Notes: generated from the letters alone by a model not told the origin. 64,000 nucleotides of DNA from Paenibacillus sp. DMB5 (GCF_001517085.1 NZ_LRAC01000172.1:1-64000), one strand, 5' to 3'. Numbered from the stretch's first letter, positions 43,308 to 52,790 are shown. Numbers and translations: made by a program.

Positions 43308-44258
43308 ATGATTATGCTGGCTTATTCGCTCGTCTGTCTGATCTTTGGCACTACCTTTCTCGCTATTAAAATCGGAGTGGACGCCGGGCTGCCGCCCTTC
43401 TTCTCCGCAGGAATCCGTTTCTTTCTCGCCGGTGCTGTCCTGTTTCTCTGGATGGTCATCAAAGGCAAAGCCAGCTTTTCCCTGCTCCTGCGCAAAGAAA
43501 TGCTGATTACCGGAGCCGCCCTGACCTTTGGCACCTTCTCTGCGCTGTACTGGGCCGAGCAATATGTGTCGTCGGGACTTGCCGCCGTGCTGTCGGCTAC
43601 CGGGCCGATGATGATCCTGCTGATGCAGACTGCTTTTCTCCGCCAAAAAGCGCCCTCCTACTCCCTCTACGGCTGCATCATCGGCTTCACCGGCGTTCTG
43701 CTGCTGGTGCTGCCAAGCCTTGTTGTGGACGTATCCCCGCTATGGATCACGGGCTGTATCGTTGTGCTGATCGGGGAATGCTGCTACGCGGCCGGAGCGA
43801 TTTATTCCAAAAAAGTGATCAATGCCTTTTCCGGCGTCTCGCCCGTTGCCTTGAATGCCGCGCAGATGATGTACGGGGGTGTACTGCTGTTTCTTTTATC
43901 GCTTGCTGCCGAACCATGGCATCCGGAAATTCTGCTCTCCCTCAAAACCGCAGGTTCCCTGCTCTATTTGACCGTTATCGGCTCCATGGTCGGACATACC
44001 CTGTTCTACTGGCTCGTCGCCAAGACAAATCCGGTGTTTCCGTCTACCTGGCTGTACATCTCGCCGCCGATTGCCGTTGGTGTGGGATACCTATTTTATA
44101 ATGAGGCCGTTACCTGGATTACGCTGCTTGGCGTGTTCACCATCATCGCCGGAACCGTACTGGTTAATGCGGGGGCTCTGAAGGAGCTTTTGTTCAAAAA
44201 GAAAACAGCACCGGCTGTCCTGTCCGCCCCTCCGCTCGATGCTGCTGCACAGAAATAA
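43308..44258 (+). CDS. EamA/DMT family transporter
   Basis: 316 residues, ATG 43308 behind AAAGGGGA. Two EamA repeats with ten predicted helices (first: LIFGTTFLAIKIGVDAGLPP, second from about 155: VLIGECCYAAGAIYSKKVIN). Drug/metabolite exporters of this type carry amino acids or other metabolites. Divergent MocR gene 220 bases away suggests it responds to an amino acid or PLP-related signal. Ends with a Lys/Ala-rich tail. Confidence 0.92.
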   Translation: MIMLAYSLVCLIFGTTFLAIKIGVDAGLPPFFSAGIRFFLAGAVLFLWMVIKGKASFSLLLRKEMLITGAALTFGTFSALYWAEQYVSSGLAAVLSATGPMMILLMQTAFLRQKAPSYSLYGCIIGFTGVLLLVLPSLVVDVSPLWITGCIVVLIGECCYAAGAIYSKKVINAFSGVSPVALNAAQMMYGGVLLFLLSLAAEPWHPEILLSLKTAGSLLYLTVIGSMVGHTLFYWLVAKTNPVFPSTWLYISPPIAVGVGYLFYNEAVTWITLLGVFTIIAGTVLVNAGALKELLFKKKTAPAVLSAPPLDAAAQK

Positions 44259-44300
44259 AGCAATTTTCACTTACTAAATTTATTTATGACGTACTATATG

Positions 44301-44329
44301 TTGCATTAGTGATCATTATTGCGTATTAT
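44301..44329 (+). promoter_or_regulatory. sigma-A promoter of the ccpN operon
   Basis: TTGCAT (44301-44306), 17-base spacer, TATTAT (44324-44329), about 105 bases before the coding start. Confidence 0.62.
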
Positions 44330-44435
44330 ATAAACAAGTTAAGGGGTATTATTACCATTAAGACGTCTGAATGAGAGGGGGAATCGGCTAACGGTACTCC
44401 TTTTCCCATAGGAGAGACCTGATAATATCCGGAAA

Positions 44436-45092
44436 ATGGAGGGACCCGCAATCGAACTGACATCCCGTCAACTGCAAATTATTGAAATTGTAAAAAAACG
44501 CGCACCGATTTCCGGCGACCAGATCGCCGAAAGCCTGAACCTCAGCCGGCCGACCATCCGCAACGACCTGTCCATTCTGGTCATGCTGGAGTACATTGAC
44601 GCCAAGCCGAAGGTCGGCTATTTTCCCGGGCAGCGCTCTGTGGCGCATCTGGGCAGCGGCTATCTGCTGCGGGAAACGAAGGTCAAAGACATCCAGAGCA
44701 TCCCGGTGGTCATCCGTGAGACAACCACGATCCAGGATGCCGTCGTCACCCTGTTCCTGCAGGATGTCGGCACCCTGATTATCTGCGACGGGGACGGCAG
44801 GCTGGCCGGAGTAGCCTCGCGCAAGGATTTCCTGAAGGTAACGCTTGGCAATCCCGGTGCGGTATCCATGCCGGTCAGCATGGTTATGACCCGTATGCCT
44901 AAGGTAGTAACGGTATCGCCTGATGAGCCGGTGCTGGATGCTGCACATAAAATGATTTTTCACGAGGTAGACAGTTTGCCGGTGGTTATACCCGGCGGCG
45001 CGGAAGATACCGTCCCGGGACTTCAAGTAACGGGCCGGCTGACCAAAACTTCCATCGTTAAGCTTCTCCTCGATCTCGAAGCCAAAGGATAA
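44436..45092 (+). CDS. ccpN: CcpN-like catabolite repressor (HTH-CBS)
   Basis: 218 residues: DeoR-like helix-turn-helix (about 8-65; LTSRQLQIIEIVKKRAPISG, IAESLNLSRPTIRNDLSILV) and two CBS domains (about 80-215; IPVVIRETTTIQDAVVTLFL, MTRMPKVVTVSPDEPVLDAA). CcpN represses gluconeogenic genes (gapB, pckA) in B. subtilis when glucose is present. The ATG at 44436 has no good binding site upstream; GGAGGG lies just inside, so an internal ATC (44451) could be the true start. Operon with the PpsR and GlpX genes. Confidence 0.9.
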   Translation: MEGPAIELTSRQLQIIEIVKKRAPISGDQIAESLNLSRPTIRNDLSILVMLEYIDAKPKVGYFPGQRSVAHLGSGYLLRETKVKDIQSIPVVIRETTTIQDAVVTLFLQDVGTLIICDGDGRLAGVASRKDFLKVTLGNPGAVSMPVSMVMTRMPKVVTVSPDEPVLDAAHKMIFHEVDSLPVVIPGGAEDTVPGLQVTGRLTKTSIVKLLLDLEAKG

Positions 45093-45110
45093 CGGGAGGA
45101 TTAGAAACGC

Positions 45111-45911
45111 ATGGAGCAATCTTCGCACTACATCACGATATGCTCGGATTCAATAGGCGATACGGCAGAAGCAGTAGTGCAGGCCGTTATCCACCAGTTC
45201 CAGAATCAGCGTGTCACAATCAGGAGATACGGCAATGTCAGGCATGAGGATGAATTGCGCAAGCTGATGGAGGAAACGGCGCAGCTGCAGGGTTTTGTCG
45301 CCTACACCCTGGTGCAGCCTGAGCTACGGGAGATGATCCGTGAGGAAGCAGTCCGGCTGGACCTGCGGATTGTCGATATTATGGGCCCGATGATGCAGGC
45401 CTTCATCGACACCTTCGATGACGCGCCGCAGGCCCGTCCCGGACTGCTGCACCAGCTGGACGAGAACTATTTCCGGCGGATCGAGGCCATCGAGTTCACC
45501 GTTGCCTGCGATGACGGCCGTGACCTGGGCGCCATGCTGAAGGCCGATATCGTACTGCTGGGCATGTCCCGGACCTCAAAGACACCGCTTAGCATCTTCC
45601 TTGCCCACCGGGGCAAGAAGGTGGTCAATTATCCGGTTGTACCGGAGATCGCTCCGCCGCAGCAGCTTCTGAGCCTGCCGCCAAGCCGGATTATCGGCCT
45701 GACAATGGAGCCGGAATATATGCTGAAGATCCGTTCCGAGCGCCTGAAGATGCTGGGTCTCCCTGCAGGCTCGCAATACGCCAGCCTTGAGCGCATCCAT
45801 GAGGAAATGGAATACGCTGCAGTGCTGTTCAAGAAGCTGGGCTGTCCGGTCATCGACATTACCGACAAGGCTATTGAAGAAACCGCCGGTATCATTATGG
45901 GCCACTTGTAG
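45111..45911 (+). CDS. ppsR: pyruvate,phosphate dikinase/PEP synthase regulatory protein (DUF299, YqfL)
   Basis: 266 residues, ATG 45111 with GGGAGGA upstream. Bifunctional kinase/pyrophosphorylase that switches pyruvate,phosphate dikinase (or PEP synthase) off with ADP and on with phosphate. Family features: CSDSIGDTAEAVVQAVIHQF at the N-terminus, P-loop VLLGMSRTSKTPLSIFLA (about 150-168) and VIDITDKAIEETAGII at the end. In B. subtilis the homologue YqfL is needed with CcpN for control of gluconeogenic genes, which fits the order ccpN-yqfL here. Confidence 0.95.
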   Translation: MEQSSHYITICSDSIGDTAEAVVQAVIHQFQNQRVTIRRYGNVRHEDELRKLMEETAQLQGFVAYTLVQPELREMIREEAVRLDLRIVDIMGPMMQAFIDTFDDAPQARPGLLHQLDENYFRRIEAIEFTVACDDGRDLGAMLKADIVLLGMSRTSKTPLSIFLAHRGKKVVNYPVVPEIAPPQQLLSLPPSRIIGLTMEPEYMLKIRSERLKMLGLPAGSQYASLERIHEEMEYAAVLFKKLGCPVIDITDKAIEETAGIIMGHL

Positions 45912-45983
45912 ACGCATAAACGGCCGCGCGGATGCTTTGCACAACAAACAAATCGATAACCTATATAAATGGAGGGAAAACAT

Positions 45984-46978
45984 ATGGAACGCGAATTGGC
46001 ACTGGAGATTGTACGGGTAACGGAACTGGGCGCTTTATCCTCAGCACGCTGGATTGGCCGGGGCGACAAGAATGCGGCGGATGATGCCGCCACAACTGCC
46101 ATACGTTCCATGTTTGATTCTGTCTCCATTGACGGAACCGTTGTAATCGGCGAAGGCGAAATGGATGAGGCCCCGATGCTCTATATCGGAGAGCGTGTCG
46201 GCACTAAGAACGGTCCTGCTGTAGATGTAGCCGTTGACCCGCTTGAAGGTACGGAGGTCGTCGCCTGCGGGCTGCATAACGCCCAGTCGGTCATTGCAAT
46301 TGCCGACCGCGGCAGCCTGCTGCATGCGCCCGACATCTACATGGAGAAGCTGGCCTGCGGCCCCGAGCTGGCCGGTAAGCTCAGCCTGGACGATTCTGCC
46401 GAGGTTACGCTGCGCAAAGCCAGCATGATTACCGGAAAGGCGCTGTCCGAGCTGACCGTTATGGTGCTCGACCGCAAGCGCCATGAAGATCTGATCAGCA
46501 CCCTGCGTGAGCTGGGTGTGCGGATCAAGCTGCTCGGCCACGGTGATGTGGCCGGAGCGATTGCGCAGCGCTGCCGGACAGCGATGTCGATCTGTACATG
46601 GGCTCCGGCGGTGCGCCGGAAGGTGTTCTCGCTGCCGCTGCCCTGAAATGCCTCGGCGGCGAGCTGCAGGGCCGGCTCCTGCCGGAAGGGCCGTTCGAGC
46701 TGCAGCGCTGCCTGATGATGGGTCTGGATAACCCGACCCGCGTGCTGTCGATGGAGGACATGGTCGGCAACGGCGATGTCATCTTCGCTGCGACCGGCGT
46801 TACCTCCGGCGAATTCCTGAATGGTGTCCGCTTCATCGGCAAGGAACGCGCCGAGACACATTCGGTTATCATGCGCGCGCAGAGCAAGACTATCCGTTAT
46901 ATCCGCAGCATTCATTTCCTGCCCGGCAAGGAAATCCCGCAGGGTGTCTCAGACCGCCAGAACGTTGCTTTTATGTAA
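45984..46978 (+). pseudogene. glpX: class II fructose-1,6-bisphosphatase GlpX, one-base frameshift
   Basis: Start ATG 45984 behind GGAGGG. The first frame carries LSSARWIGRGDKNAADDAAT, the metal site VIGEGEMDEAPML and VDPLEGTEVVACG. The second frame, from about 46566, carries ALPDSDVDLYMGSGGAPEG and on to IRYIRSIHFLPGKE. One base is missing near 46565 (TTGCGCAGCG, probably TTGCGGCAGCG); with it the protein is 331 residues, the normal length. Hydrolyses fructose-1,6-bisphosphate in gluconeogenesis. Third gene of the ccpN operon. The high conservation argues for a sequencing error. Confidence 0.93.
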
Positions 46979-47045
46979 GCTGCCGCCAGGCTCTGGAATC
47001 TGCCGCACCAGCCTCAGCGGCAGCCGGACTGCTGCGGAATGCAGC

Positions 47046-47092
47046 AAAAAGGGTTTGCCCGGGGTCCAGCAGGACCCGGGCAAACCCTTTTA
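47046..47092 (+). terminator. terminator of the ccpN-ppsR-glpX operon
   Basis: AAAAGGGTTTGCCCGGG pairs perfectly with CCCGGGCAAACCCTTTT; T-rich 3' arm. Confidence 0.93.
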
Positions 47093-47125
47093 TTAGTTAT
47101 AACATACTGTCAGCCTGGCCGCCGC

Positions 47126-48313
47126 TTAACGCGTGCGGCTGTGGTCTCTGTTTCTCAGCAGCTCATCGCTGGTATTCACCTTTACATCCCCCGTCTTATC
47201 GACACGGGCCTCTTCGCGTTTCAAGGTATCTTTTACCTGCTGAGTACCCTGAACTTCACGCTTGTGAATGTCCACTTCACCGGTGACCACCGTGTTCTTA
47301 TGAACCTCGACCTGCTCTTCGCTGACCGGGATACGGATGGTTTCATCGGCTCCGACTGGCGTTTGGCTGGAGTCATTGTTGACCGAGCGCCGCTCAATCA
47401 CAATTTCCTCATGGGATACAGGGACGTTAATCGTCTTCTGCTCCTCCACGATTTCCTTGCGCACGCTGACCTCACCGGCCTGCACCCTGTTTTTGGACAC
47501 ATCCAGCTGTTCCTCGCGCAGGCGGAGCTTACGGGCTTCCTCATCCTCGCCTTCGTAAGCAAGCGAGCTTCTGCTGTCTACATCTTTGCCCATGCCGTCA
47601 GGCGTTCCGGAGTACAAGTCAGCCTTCATTCCCGGCCGGTTTAAATCCTCATGTGCCCGGTTATCCGGCAGATCGTGAACCGGAGCCGAATTCATTGTAT
47701 CAAGCCCGGTGTCTGTCCGTCCTTCAAGACCTGAGCCGTTAAAGGCGGCATCCACGACATCTGACACTGAATGATCAGCCGCATCTCTATACGAACCGTT
47801 CGTGCTGTTATCTTCAATATATCTTTCGGCATTGGCCGAATTATGGTTACGGAATACAGTGTACACATCGTTAACGCGTGTATCATCTGCATCTACCATG
47901 ACCAGAATCCGTCCCTCGTCTACATAATTTTCATAGCTTTCCGCTTCATCCTCAGGAATGCCGAGGCCGATCAGGCCGCCTACCAGCCCGCCGGTACCGG
48001 CTCCGATAGCTGCCCCTGTCAGTGTTGCGGCAATAGGGCCGGCAGCAATAATCGGTCCGATCCCCGGGATAGCCAAGGCGCCGATACCTGCCAGGAGCCC
48101 TGTCACCCCGCCGAGTAATCCGCCGGTTGCTGCACCGGAGGCCATGCCTTCCGGAGCTTTGGTGCCTGTCTCCTCATTAATGGCTTCGACATCTCGTTTA
48201 TTTCGGGCAATCACGGAGATGTCCTCTGTCAGAAATCCGTGACTTTTCAGATCTTCAATAGCCTGCGAAGCCTCATATTCGGTATGGAACACACCTACAA
48301 TTTTCTTATTCAT
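47126..48313 (-). CDS. general stress protein: YflT-type plus DUF2382 (YsnF-like) domains
   Basis: 395 residues from ATG 48313 behind AGGAGGG. An N-terminal heat-induced/YflT (GSP17M) domain, NKKIVGVFHTEYEASQAIED (about 1-60), is followed by a Gly/Ala-rich hydrophobic stretch with glycine-zipper repeats (GGLLGGVTGLLAGIGALAIP, about 66-125). A middle acidic linker leads to the C-terminal YsnF/AvaK DUF2382 domain (LREEQLDVSKNRVQAGEVSV, INVPVSHEEIVIERR, IPVSEEQVEVHKNTVV). Both modules belong to general-stress proteins. No convincing sigma-B promoter is seen upstream. Confidence 0.88.
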   Translation of the reverse strand: MNKKIVGVFHTEYEASQAIEDLKSHGFLTEDISVIARNKRDVEAINEETGTKAPEGMASGAATGGLLGGVTGLLAGIGALAIPGIGPIIAAGPIAATLTGAAIGAGTGGLVGGLIGLGIPEDEAESYENYVDEGRILVMVDADDTRVNDVYTVFRNHNSANAERYIEDNSTNGSYRDAADHSVSDVVDAAFNGSGLEGRTDTGLDTMNSAPVHDLPDNRAHEDLNRPGMKADLYSGTPDGMGKDVDSRSSLAYEGEDEEARKLRLREEQLDVSKNRVQAGEVSVRKEIVEEQKTINVPVSHEEIVIERRSVNNDSSQTPVGADETIRIPVSEEQVEVHKNTVVTGEVDIHKREVQGTQQVKDTLKREEARVDKTGDVKVNTSDELLRNRDHSRTR

Positions 48314-48654
48314 AACGATTCCCTCCTGATAGCTTTTATTTGATGTTCTTAGCCACTCTTTCACATTTCTTAATTAACCACTCCCCTATCCGCTAAACTG
48401 AAAGTTATTCGATTTTTAACGATTCCTCAAATATATTTTCTAAACAGAATTTGTACTGGAAATCCTATCCTCCGACACATTTTTATCATATTTCCCTTGC
48501 AAAAGTCAGGTAAGATCACACAATATTTACGGCATCAGCCTATTTGTTAAGCCTTTAGGAACAATCGCTTCAACCCCATTACACCACCGGCAAAAGGGAC
48601 TATACTCCTCGTAAGATAGGTCAGCCATTTTCACATGACCAAGGAGGTCTACCC
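48314..48654. other. intergenic region, no gene seen
   Basis: 340 bases between the divergent stress-protein and 2Fe-2S genes. AT-rich, no repeat or hairpin that stands out; it should hold both promoters, but I cannot fix a -35/-10 pair with confidence. Confidence 0.5.
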
Positions 48655-48966
48655 ATGAATATGCGTTTAAAGGTATTGAAGAAGCATCTGCTGTTCTGCT
48701 GCAGTGAGCACTGCAACAATCAGGAGGTCGAGGATGTCATGCAGGCATTCAAGGAGCAGCTGGTCGAGCAAGGCATCAACAAAACCGTCAAAATCAACAA
48801 AACCAGCTGCCTCGGGCTGTGCGGCAACGGTCCCTTTGTCATCGTCTACCCTGACGGCGTCTGGTATTACAATGTAACCACTGATGACGTTCCGCGCATT
48901 GTGGAGGAGCATCTGGTAGGCGGCGAGCCGGTGGATGAGCTGGTTATGCTGAAAATGGAAGCCTGA
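48655..48966 (+). CDS. thioredoxin-like 2Fe-2S ferredoxin
   Basis: 103 residues, ATG 48655 behind AAGGAGGT. (2Fe-2S) ferredoxin-like thioredoxin fold: cysteines at 15/16, 20, 52 and 56 (HLLFCCSEHC, TSCLGLCGNGP), then VIVYPDGVWYYNVTTDDVPR and IVEEHLVGGEPV, as in the C-terminal part of NuoE-type and cobalamin-linked ferredoxins. Electron transfer partner unknown; the gene stands alone. Confidence 0.9.
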   Translation: MNMRLKVLKKHLLFCCSEHCNNQEVEDVMQAFKEQLVEQGINKTVKINKTSCLGLCGNGPFVIVYPDGVWYYNVTTDDVPRIVEEHLVGGEPVDELVMLKMEA

Positions 48967-49045
48967 CGTTATAACGCCGAACGTTCTCCCGTCAAACAGC
49001 CGCTCCATATGAAATCTCCCGAAAACTTTTAAAAGCTTAACCAAG

Positions 49046-49090
49046 CAGAAACGGCTACGCCGTCCTAAATAGGACGGCGTAGCGTTTCTG
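49046..49090 (+). terminator. terminator of the 2Fe-2S gene
   Basis: CAGAAACG-g-CTACGCCGTCCT pairs with AGGACGGCGTAGCGTTTCTG around loop AAAT; near-perfect 20-bp stem. Confidence 0.8.
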
Positions 49091-49144
49091 CGGGAAAGAT
49101 AAGGATAAAGGATAGCGTGAAATATATACTTTCTTATCTTTTGG

Positions 49145-49193
49145 AAAAAGTCCCCGCTCCGCTTCCGTCACCGGAAGGGCGCCGGGACTTTTT
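49145..49193. terminator. second terminator hairpin
   Basis: AAAAAGTCCC (49145-49154) pairs with GGGACTTTTT (49184-49193); inner TTCCG/CGGAA. A and T tracts on both sides, so it can act in either direction. Confidence 0.8.
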
Positions 49194-49285
49194 GCCTTGT
49201 CTTACGCCGCTGTAAAACTATTGTATAATGGTGACTATACACGCATATATCCAAGACCACTTTACACAGGAAAAGAGGCTGAAGG

Positions 49286-50131
49286 ATGGCCATATTTAAA
49301 TATAATCCGCAGCGCGCTCGCAGCAGCCCCGATCTGCATCTGCATTACTGGGGCTTCGAGCATTGTGCGCCCGGCCACACCGTCGGTCCCGGTGTGCGTG
49401 ACCTTTACAAAATCCACTTTATTCATGCAGGCACCGGCAGGGTTGCCGTCGGGGAAGCCGAGCACAGGCTGCAGGCCGGACAGGCTTTTCTGACCTATCC
49501 CCATATCGTGACTTATTATGCAGCAGACAGCACGGAGCCGTGGACCTATTCATGGGTAGCTTTTACCGGGGAAGAGATCGAATCCCTGTTGTCCCGGACT
49601 TCGCTGTCGCCGGAGCAGCCCGTGTTTCCGATGGATCAGCAGCTGATGCCTGCCCTTTACGACCGGCTGACTGCAGCAGCGGATACGGCTGAGGGGCTCG
49701 ACCTCCCCCTTAAAGCAATCATGTATGAGTTCTTTACGGTGCTGCTGCATATAGCCCCGGCGGCGAAGGACAATGTACGGCTTCCGCGTGCCAAAAGCTT
49801 TTATGTCGAGGAGTGTCTTCATTTCCTGCATGCCCACTATTGTGAGAATATCACTGTAGAGATGATGTCGTCCTCCCTGAAGCTGGACCGCAAATATCTG
49901 TCGGCCCTGTTCAAACGGACTGTCGGCCTGCCGCCGCAGCAGTATCTGCTGAATTTCCGCATTGCCAAAGCCTGCGAGCTGCTGGCCGAGAGCAACTGCA
50001 CCGTCGGTGAAATCGCCCGCTCGGTCGGCTACCAGGACCCGCTGCTGTTCTCGCGGATGTTCAAAAAAGTCAAAGGCTGCTCCCCCAAGGACTACCGCAG
50101 CCGTCATGCGAATAACGACATTGTGCTATAA
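49286..50131 (+). CDS. AraC family regulator
   Basis: 281 residues. AraC cupin arm (about 20-100; LYKIHFIHAGTGRVAVGEAE, FLTYPHIVTYYAADSTEPWT) typical for sugar regulators, and a C-terminal helix-turn-helix pair (about 180-272; ITVEMMSSSLKLDRKYLSAL, VGYQDPLLFSRMFKKVKGCS). ATG 49286 follows an AGAGGCTGAAGG stretch. The aldo/keto reductase gene starts 120 bases downstream on the same strand and is a possible target. Confidence 0.92.
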   Translation: MAIFKYNPQRARSSPDLHLHYWGFEHCAPGHTVGPGVRDLYKIHFIHAGTGRVAVGEAEHRLQAGQAFLTYPHIVTYYAADSTEPWTYSWVAFTGEEIESLLSRTSLSPEQPVFPMDQQLMPALYDRLTAAADTAEGLDLPLKAIMYEFFTVLLHIAPAAKDNVRLPRAKSFYVEECLHFLHAHYCENITVEMMSSSLKLDRKYLSALFKRTVGLPPQQYLLNFRIAKACELLAESNCTVGEIARSVGYQDPLLFSRMFKKVKGCSPKDYRSRHANNDIVL

Positions 50132-50252
50132 ACATCTTCCATGCTGACATACGCTTTTGCCCCGTGGTTCCGCTACAATAGAACGTGTCAGTTAAGCCGT
50201 AAACGCTTCCGTTATGAGGATTAACACATCACCACTATTAGGAGGATCTCAC

Positions 50253-51242
50253 ATGTATATCGCCAGTCCTGAACGTTATGACAACATGAAATATAACCGC
50301 AGCGGCCGCAGCGGCCTGCTGCTGCCGGCAATCTCGCTCGGCCTGTGGCATAATTTCGGCGGCAACGACCTGTTCGAAAACGGACGGGCCATGGTTCGCC
50401 GGGCTTTTGATCTGGGCATCACCCATTTTGACCTTGCCAACAACTATGGACCGCCTCCAGGCTCCGCCGAAGAGAACTTCGGGCGGATTCTCCGCCAGGA
50501 TCTCGCCGCTTACCGCGATGAGCTGATTATCTCCACCAAAGCCGGTTACTATATGTGGCCGGGTCCATACGGGGAATGGGGCTCCAAGAAGAATCTGGTG
50601 TCCAGCCTGGATCAGAGCCTGAAGCGGATGGGCCTGGATTATGTCGATATTTTCTACCATCACCGTCCGGACCCGAATACTCCGCTTGAGGAAACCATGG
50701 CTGCGCTGGATCTCATCGTCCGCCAGGGTAAAGCACTGTATGTCGGTATTTCCAATTACCGGCCCGCTGAAGCCCGCGAAGCGGCGCAGATTCTCCGCCG
50801 TCTGGGCACACCTTGCCTGATCCACCAGCCGAACTATTCGATGATGTCGCGCTGGATTGAGGATGAGCTGCAGGATGTGCTCGCTGAAGAGGGCATCGGT
50901 ACCATCGCCTTCTCGCCGCTGTACAAAGGCATCCTGACCGACCGCTACCTGAACGGAATTGCAGCGGATTCCCGCGCAGCCGGACCAAGCGTATTCCTCT
51001 CCGAGAAGGAAATTACCGAAGAAGTGATCGATAAGGTACGCAAGCTGAATGATATCGCAGCAGCCCGCGGACAAAAAATGTCGCAGCTCGCCCTCTCCTG
51101 GGTTCTGCGCGGCGGTAAAGTAACCTCTGCGCTGATCGGCGCAAGCAAAGTGAGCCAGATTGAGGACGCAGTGGCATCCCTGAACGCTCCCGAGCTCAGC
51201 ACGGAAGAGCTCGAGCAAATCGAAGCCATTCTGCGCGGATAA
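50253..51242 (+). CDS. aldo/keto reductase (YghZ-like)
   Basis: 329 residues, ATG 50253 behind GGAGGA. NADPH-dependent reductase with TIM barrel: GLLLPAISLGLWHNFGGNDL, catalytic Tyr and Asp in FDLANNYGPPPGSAEENFG, Lys in IISTKAGYYMWPGPYGEW, His in DIFYHHRPDPNTPLEE. The GPYGEWGSKKNL segment is characteristic of L-glyceraldehyde-3-phosphate reductase YghZ-type enzymes. Likely part of the sugar response under the AraC gene. Confidence 0.9.
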   Translation: MYIASPERYDNMKYNRSGRSGLLLPAISLGLWHNFGGNDLFENGRAMVRRAFDLGITHFDLANNYGPPPGSAEENFGRILRQDLAAYRDELIISTKAGYYMWPGPYGEWGSKKNLVSSLDQSLKRMGLDYVDIFYHHRPDPNTPLEETMAALDLIVRQGKALYVGISNYRPAEAREAAQILRRLGTPCLIHQPNYSMMSRWIEDELQDVLAEEGIGTIAFSPLYKGILTDRYLNGIAADSRAAGPSVFLSEKEITEEVIDKVRKLNDIAAARGQKMSQLALSWVLRGGKVTSALIGASKVSQIEDAVASLNAPELSTEELEQIEAILRG

Positions 51243-51393
51243 TTGCGGCGATAACCGCAAGGATGACTGCATAAAAGTCATCCTGAAGACGGCAAATGAA
51301 CCTGCACGGCCGGGAGGCTTGGCGGGGACATTTGCCGTCTTCTGCATCAGGGATGCTATAATGGACACAAAACCGCACAGAAGGGGATGCATC

Positions 51394-52302
51394 ATGAACA
51401 AGAACCGGTTAGGGCAATCCGATTTATACGTAAGCGCTATGGGGCTGGGCTGTATGTCTCTGGGAACCGAGGAGGCACCGGCTGTATCCATCATCCATGA
51501 GGCGCTGGATAAGGGGATCAACTTCCTTGATACAGCCGATCTGTATGATGCGGGCCGCAATGAAGAGATTGTAGGCAACGCCATACGCGGCCGCCGCAGT
51601 GACGTTGTTCTGGCCACTAAGGTCGGCAACCGCCGGATTCCCGGCCAGGAAGGCTGGTCGTGGGATGCGTCCAAAGCCTATATCAAATCCGCGGTGCATG
51701 ACAGTCTGCGCAGACTTCAGACCGACTATATCGATCTCTATCAGCTTCACGGCGGAACGATGGAAGACAATATCGACGAAACGATCGAGGTCTTTGAAGA
51801 GCTGAAGCAGGAAGGGCTGATCCGTTATTACGGCATCTCCTCCATCCGTCCCGCTGTGGTCCGCGAATATGTGAAACGCTCGGGTATTGTAAGTGTGATG
51901 AGCCAATACAGCATTCTTGACCGTCGTCCGGAGGAATCGGTTCTGCCGCTGCTTGAGCAGAATGGCATCAGCCTTATTGCCCGCGGTCCGCTGGCGCGCG
52001 GCATCCTGACTGATAACGGCCGCTCCAGGCTGGAGAAAGACTACCTGGATTATTCTGTGCCGGAGCTGGCCTCGCTGCAGGACAGACTGACCCAGCAGGC
52101 TCCTCCTTCCCGGACCCTTACGCAGACCGCGCTGCACTACCCGCTCTCACAGCCTGCGGTTGCAGCTGTCATTCCGGGTGCAAGCAGCCTGGAGCAGCTG
52201 CGGCTGAACATTGCTGCGGCCGAAGCAGCGCCGCTCACCGCCGCCGAAGCGGATGCCGTCCGCCAGGCCAGTAAAGCGAGTGTCTATACAGCCCACCGCT
52301 AG
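51394..52302 (+). CDS. aldo/keto reductase
   Basis: 302 residues, ATG 51394 behind AAGGGGA. Starts MNKNRLGQSDLYVSAMGLGC; catalytic Asp/Tyr in LDTADLYDAGRNEEIVGNAI, Lys in VVLATKVGNR, His in DLYQLHGGTMEDNIDET. NADPH-binding LQDRL...ARGPLARGIL. Close to YajO/YqkF-type general reductases. Substrate unknown. Confidence 0.92.
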   Translation: MNKNRLGQSDLYVSAMGLGCMSLGTEEAPAVSIIHEALDKGINFLDTADLYDAGRNEEIVGNAIRGRRSDVVLATKVGNRRIPGQEGWSWDASKAYIKSAVHDSLRRLQTDYIDLYQLHGGTMEDNIDETIEVFEELKQEGLIRYYGISSIRPAVVREYVKRSGIVSVMSQYSILDRRPEESVLPLLEQNGISLIARGPLARGILTDNGRSRLEKDYLDYSVPELASLQDRLTQQAPPSRTLTQTALHYPLSQPAVAAVIPGASSLEQLRLNIAAAEAAPLTAAEADAVRQASKASVYTAHR

Positions 52303-52374
52303 GCTTAGCGGGGCGAGCATCACTATCGCCCGCCGCTGGGCTTAGATTAGCGGAGTATGACAAGCCGGCTCAGC

Positions 52375-52424
52375 AAACAGGCTATCCCATAAGCTGCATT
52401 GCGCAGCGGGGATAGCCTGTTTTG
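52375..52424. terminator. terminator downstream of the second reductase
   Basis: AAACAGGCTATCCC (52375-52388) pairs with GGGATAGCCTGTTT (52408-52421); perfect 14-bp stem ending in TTTT. Confidence 0.9.
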
Positions 52425-52496
52425 AGCTTTTACCTGATATTAGTGCCTTCTTTTTAAGCTACAGCCGGGTTAATCCGGTAACCTTTCTAAATTCGG

Positions 52497-52790
52497 CTAC
52501 TTTCTTTTCCGTAAACGGAGAATCCAGAAGACCAGTGACACCAGAAACACCAGTCCCGTAATCGCCCAGGTCAGCAAGAAAGCCATACCCAGCCCGATAT
52601 TCGCGTCGGCAGCCTCCCGGAGGCTCTCCTGCACCAGCAGGATTGCAAGCGGAGCACCGCTCGCCAACAGCAGTACCAGTACACTATAGCGCGCAAAAGA
52701 GGTCCGTTTGGGTAACGCGTAATACATACTGAGATATGAAAGAATCAATAGAACAAAAGATAACGAAGCCTGCTGTATAAGTCTGTCCAT
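52497..52790 (-). CDS. small hypothetical membrane protein
   Basis: 97 residues from ATG 52790, with AGGGAG eight bases upstream. Three hydrophobic helices (about 8-25, 36-53, 65-90) and a basic C-terminus (LRLRKRK). No known family. Confidence 0.7.
   Translation of the reverse strand: MDRLIQQASLSFVLLILSYLSMYYALPKRTSFARYSVLVLLLASGAPLAILLVQESLREAADANIGLGMAFLLTWAITGLVFLVSLVFWILRLRKRK

Noticed and set aside
48314-48654. Sigma-B promoter for the stress protein
   Set aside because: GTTTAG-like -35 candidates lack a proper GGGTAT-type -10 at 12-15 bases.
50238-51674. 478-codon minus-strand frame
   Set aside because: Antisense to two aldo/keto reductase genes; composition is Arg/Gln/His-rich as expected of a shadow.
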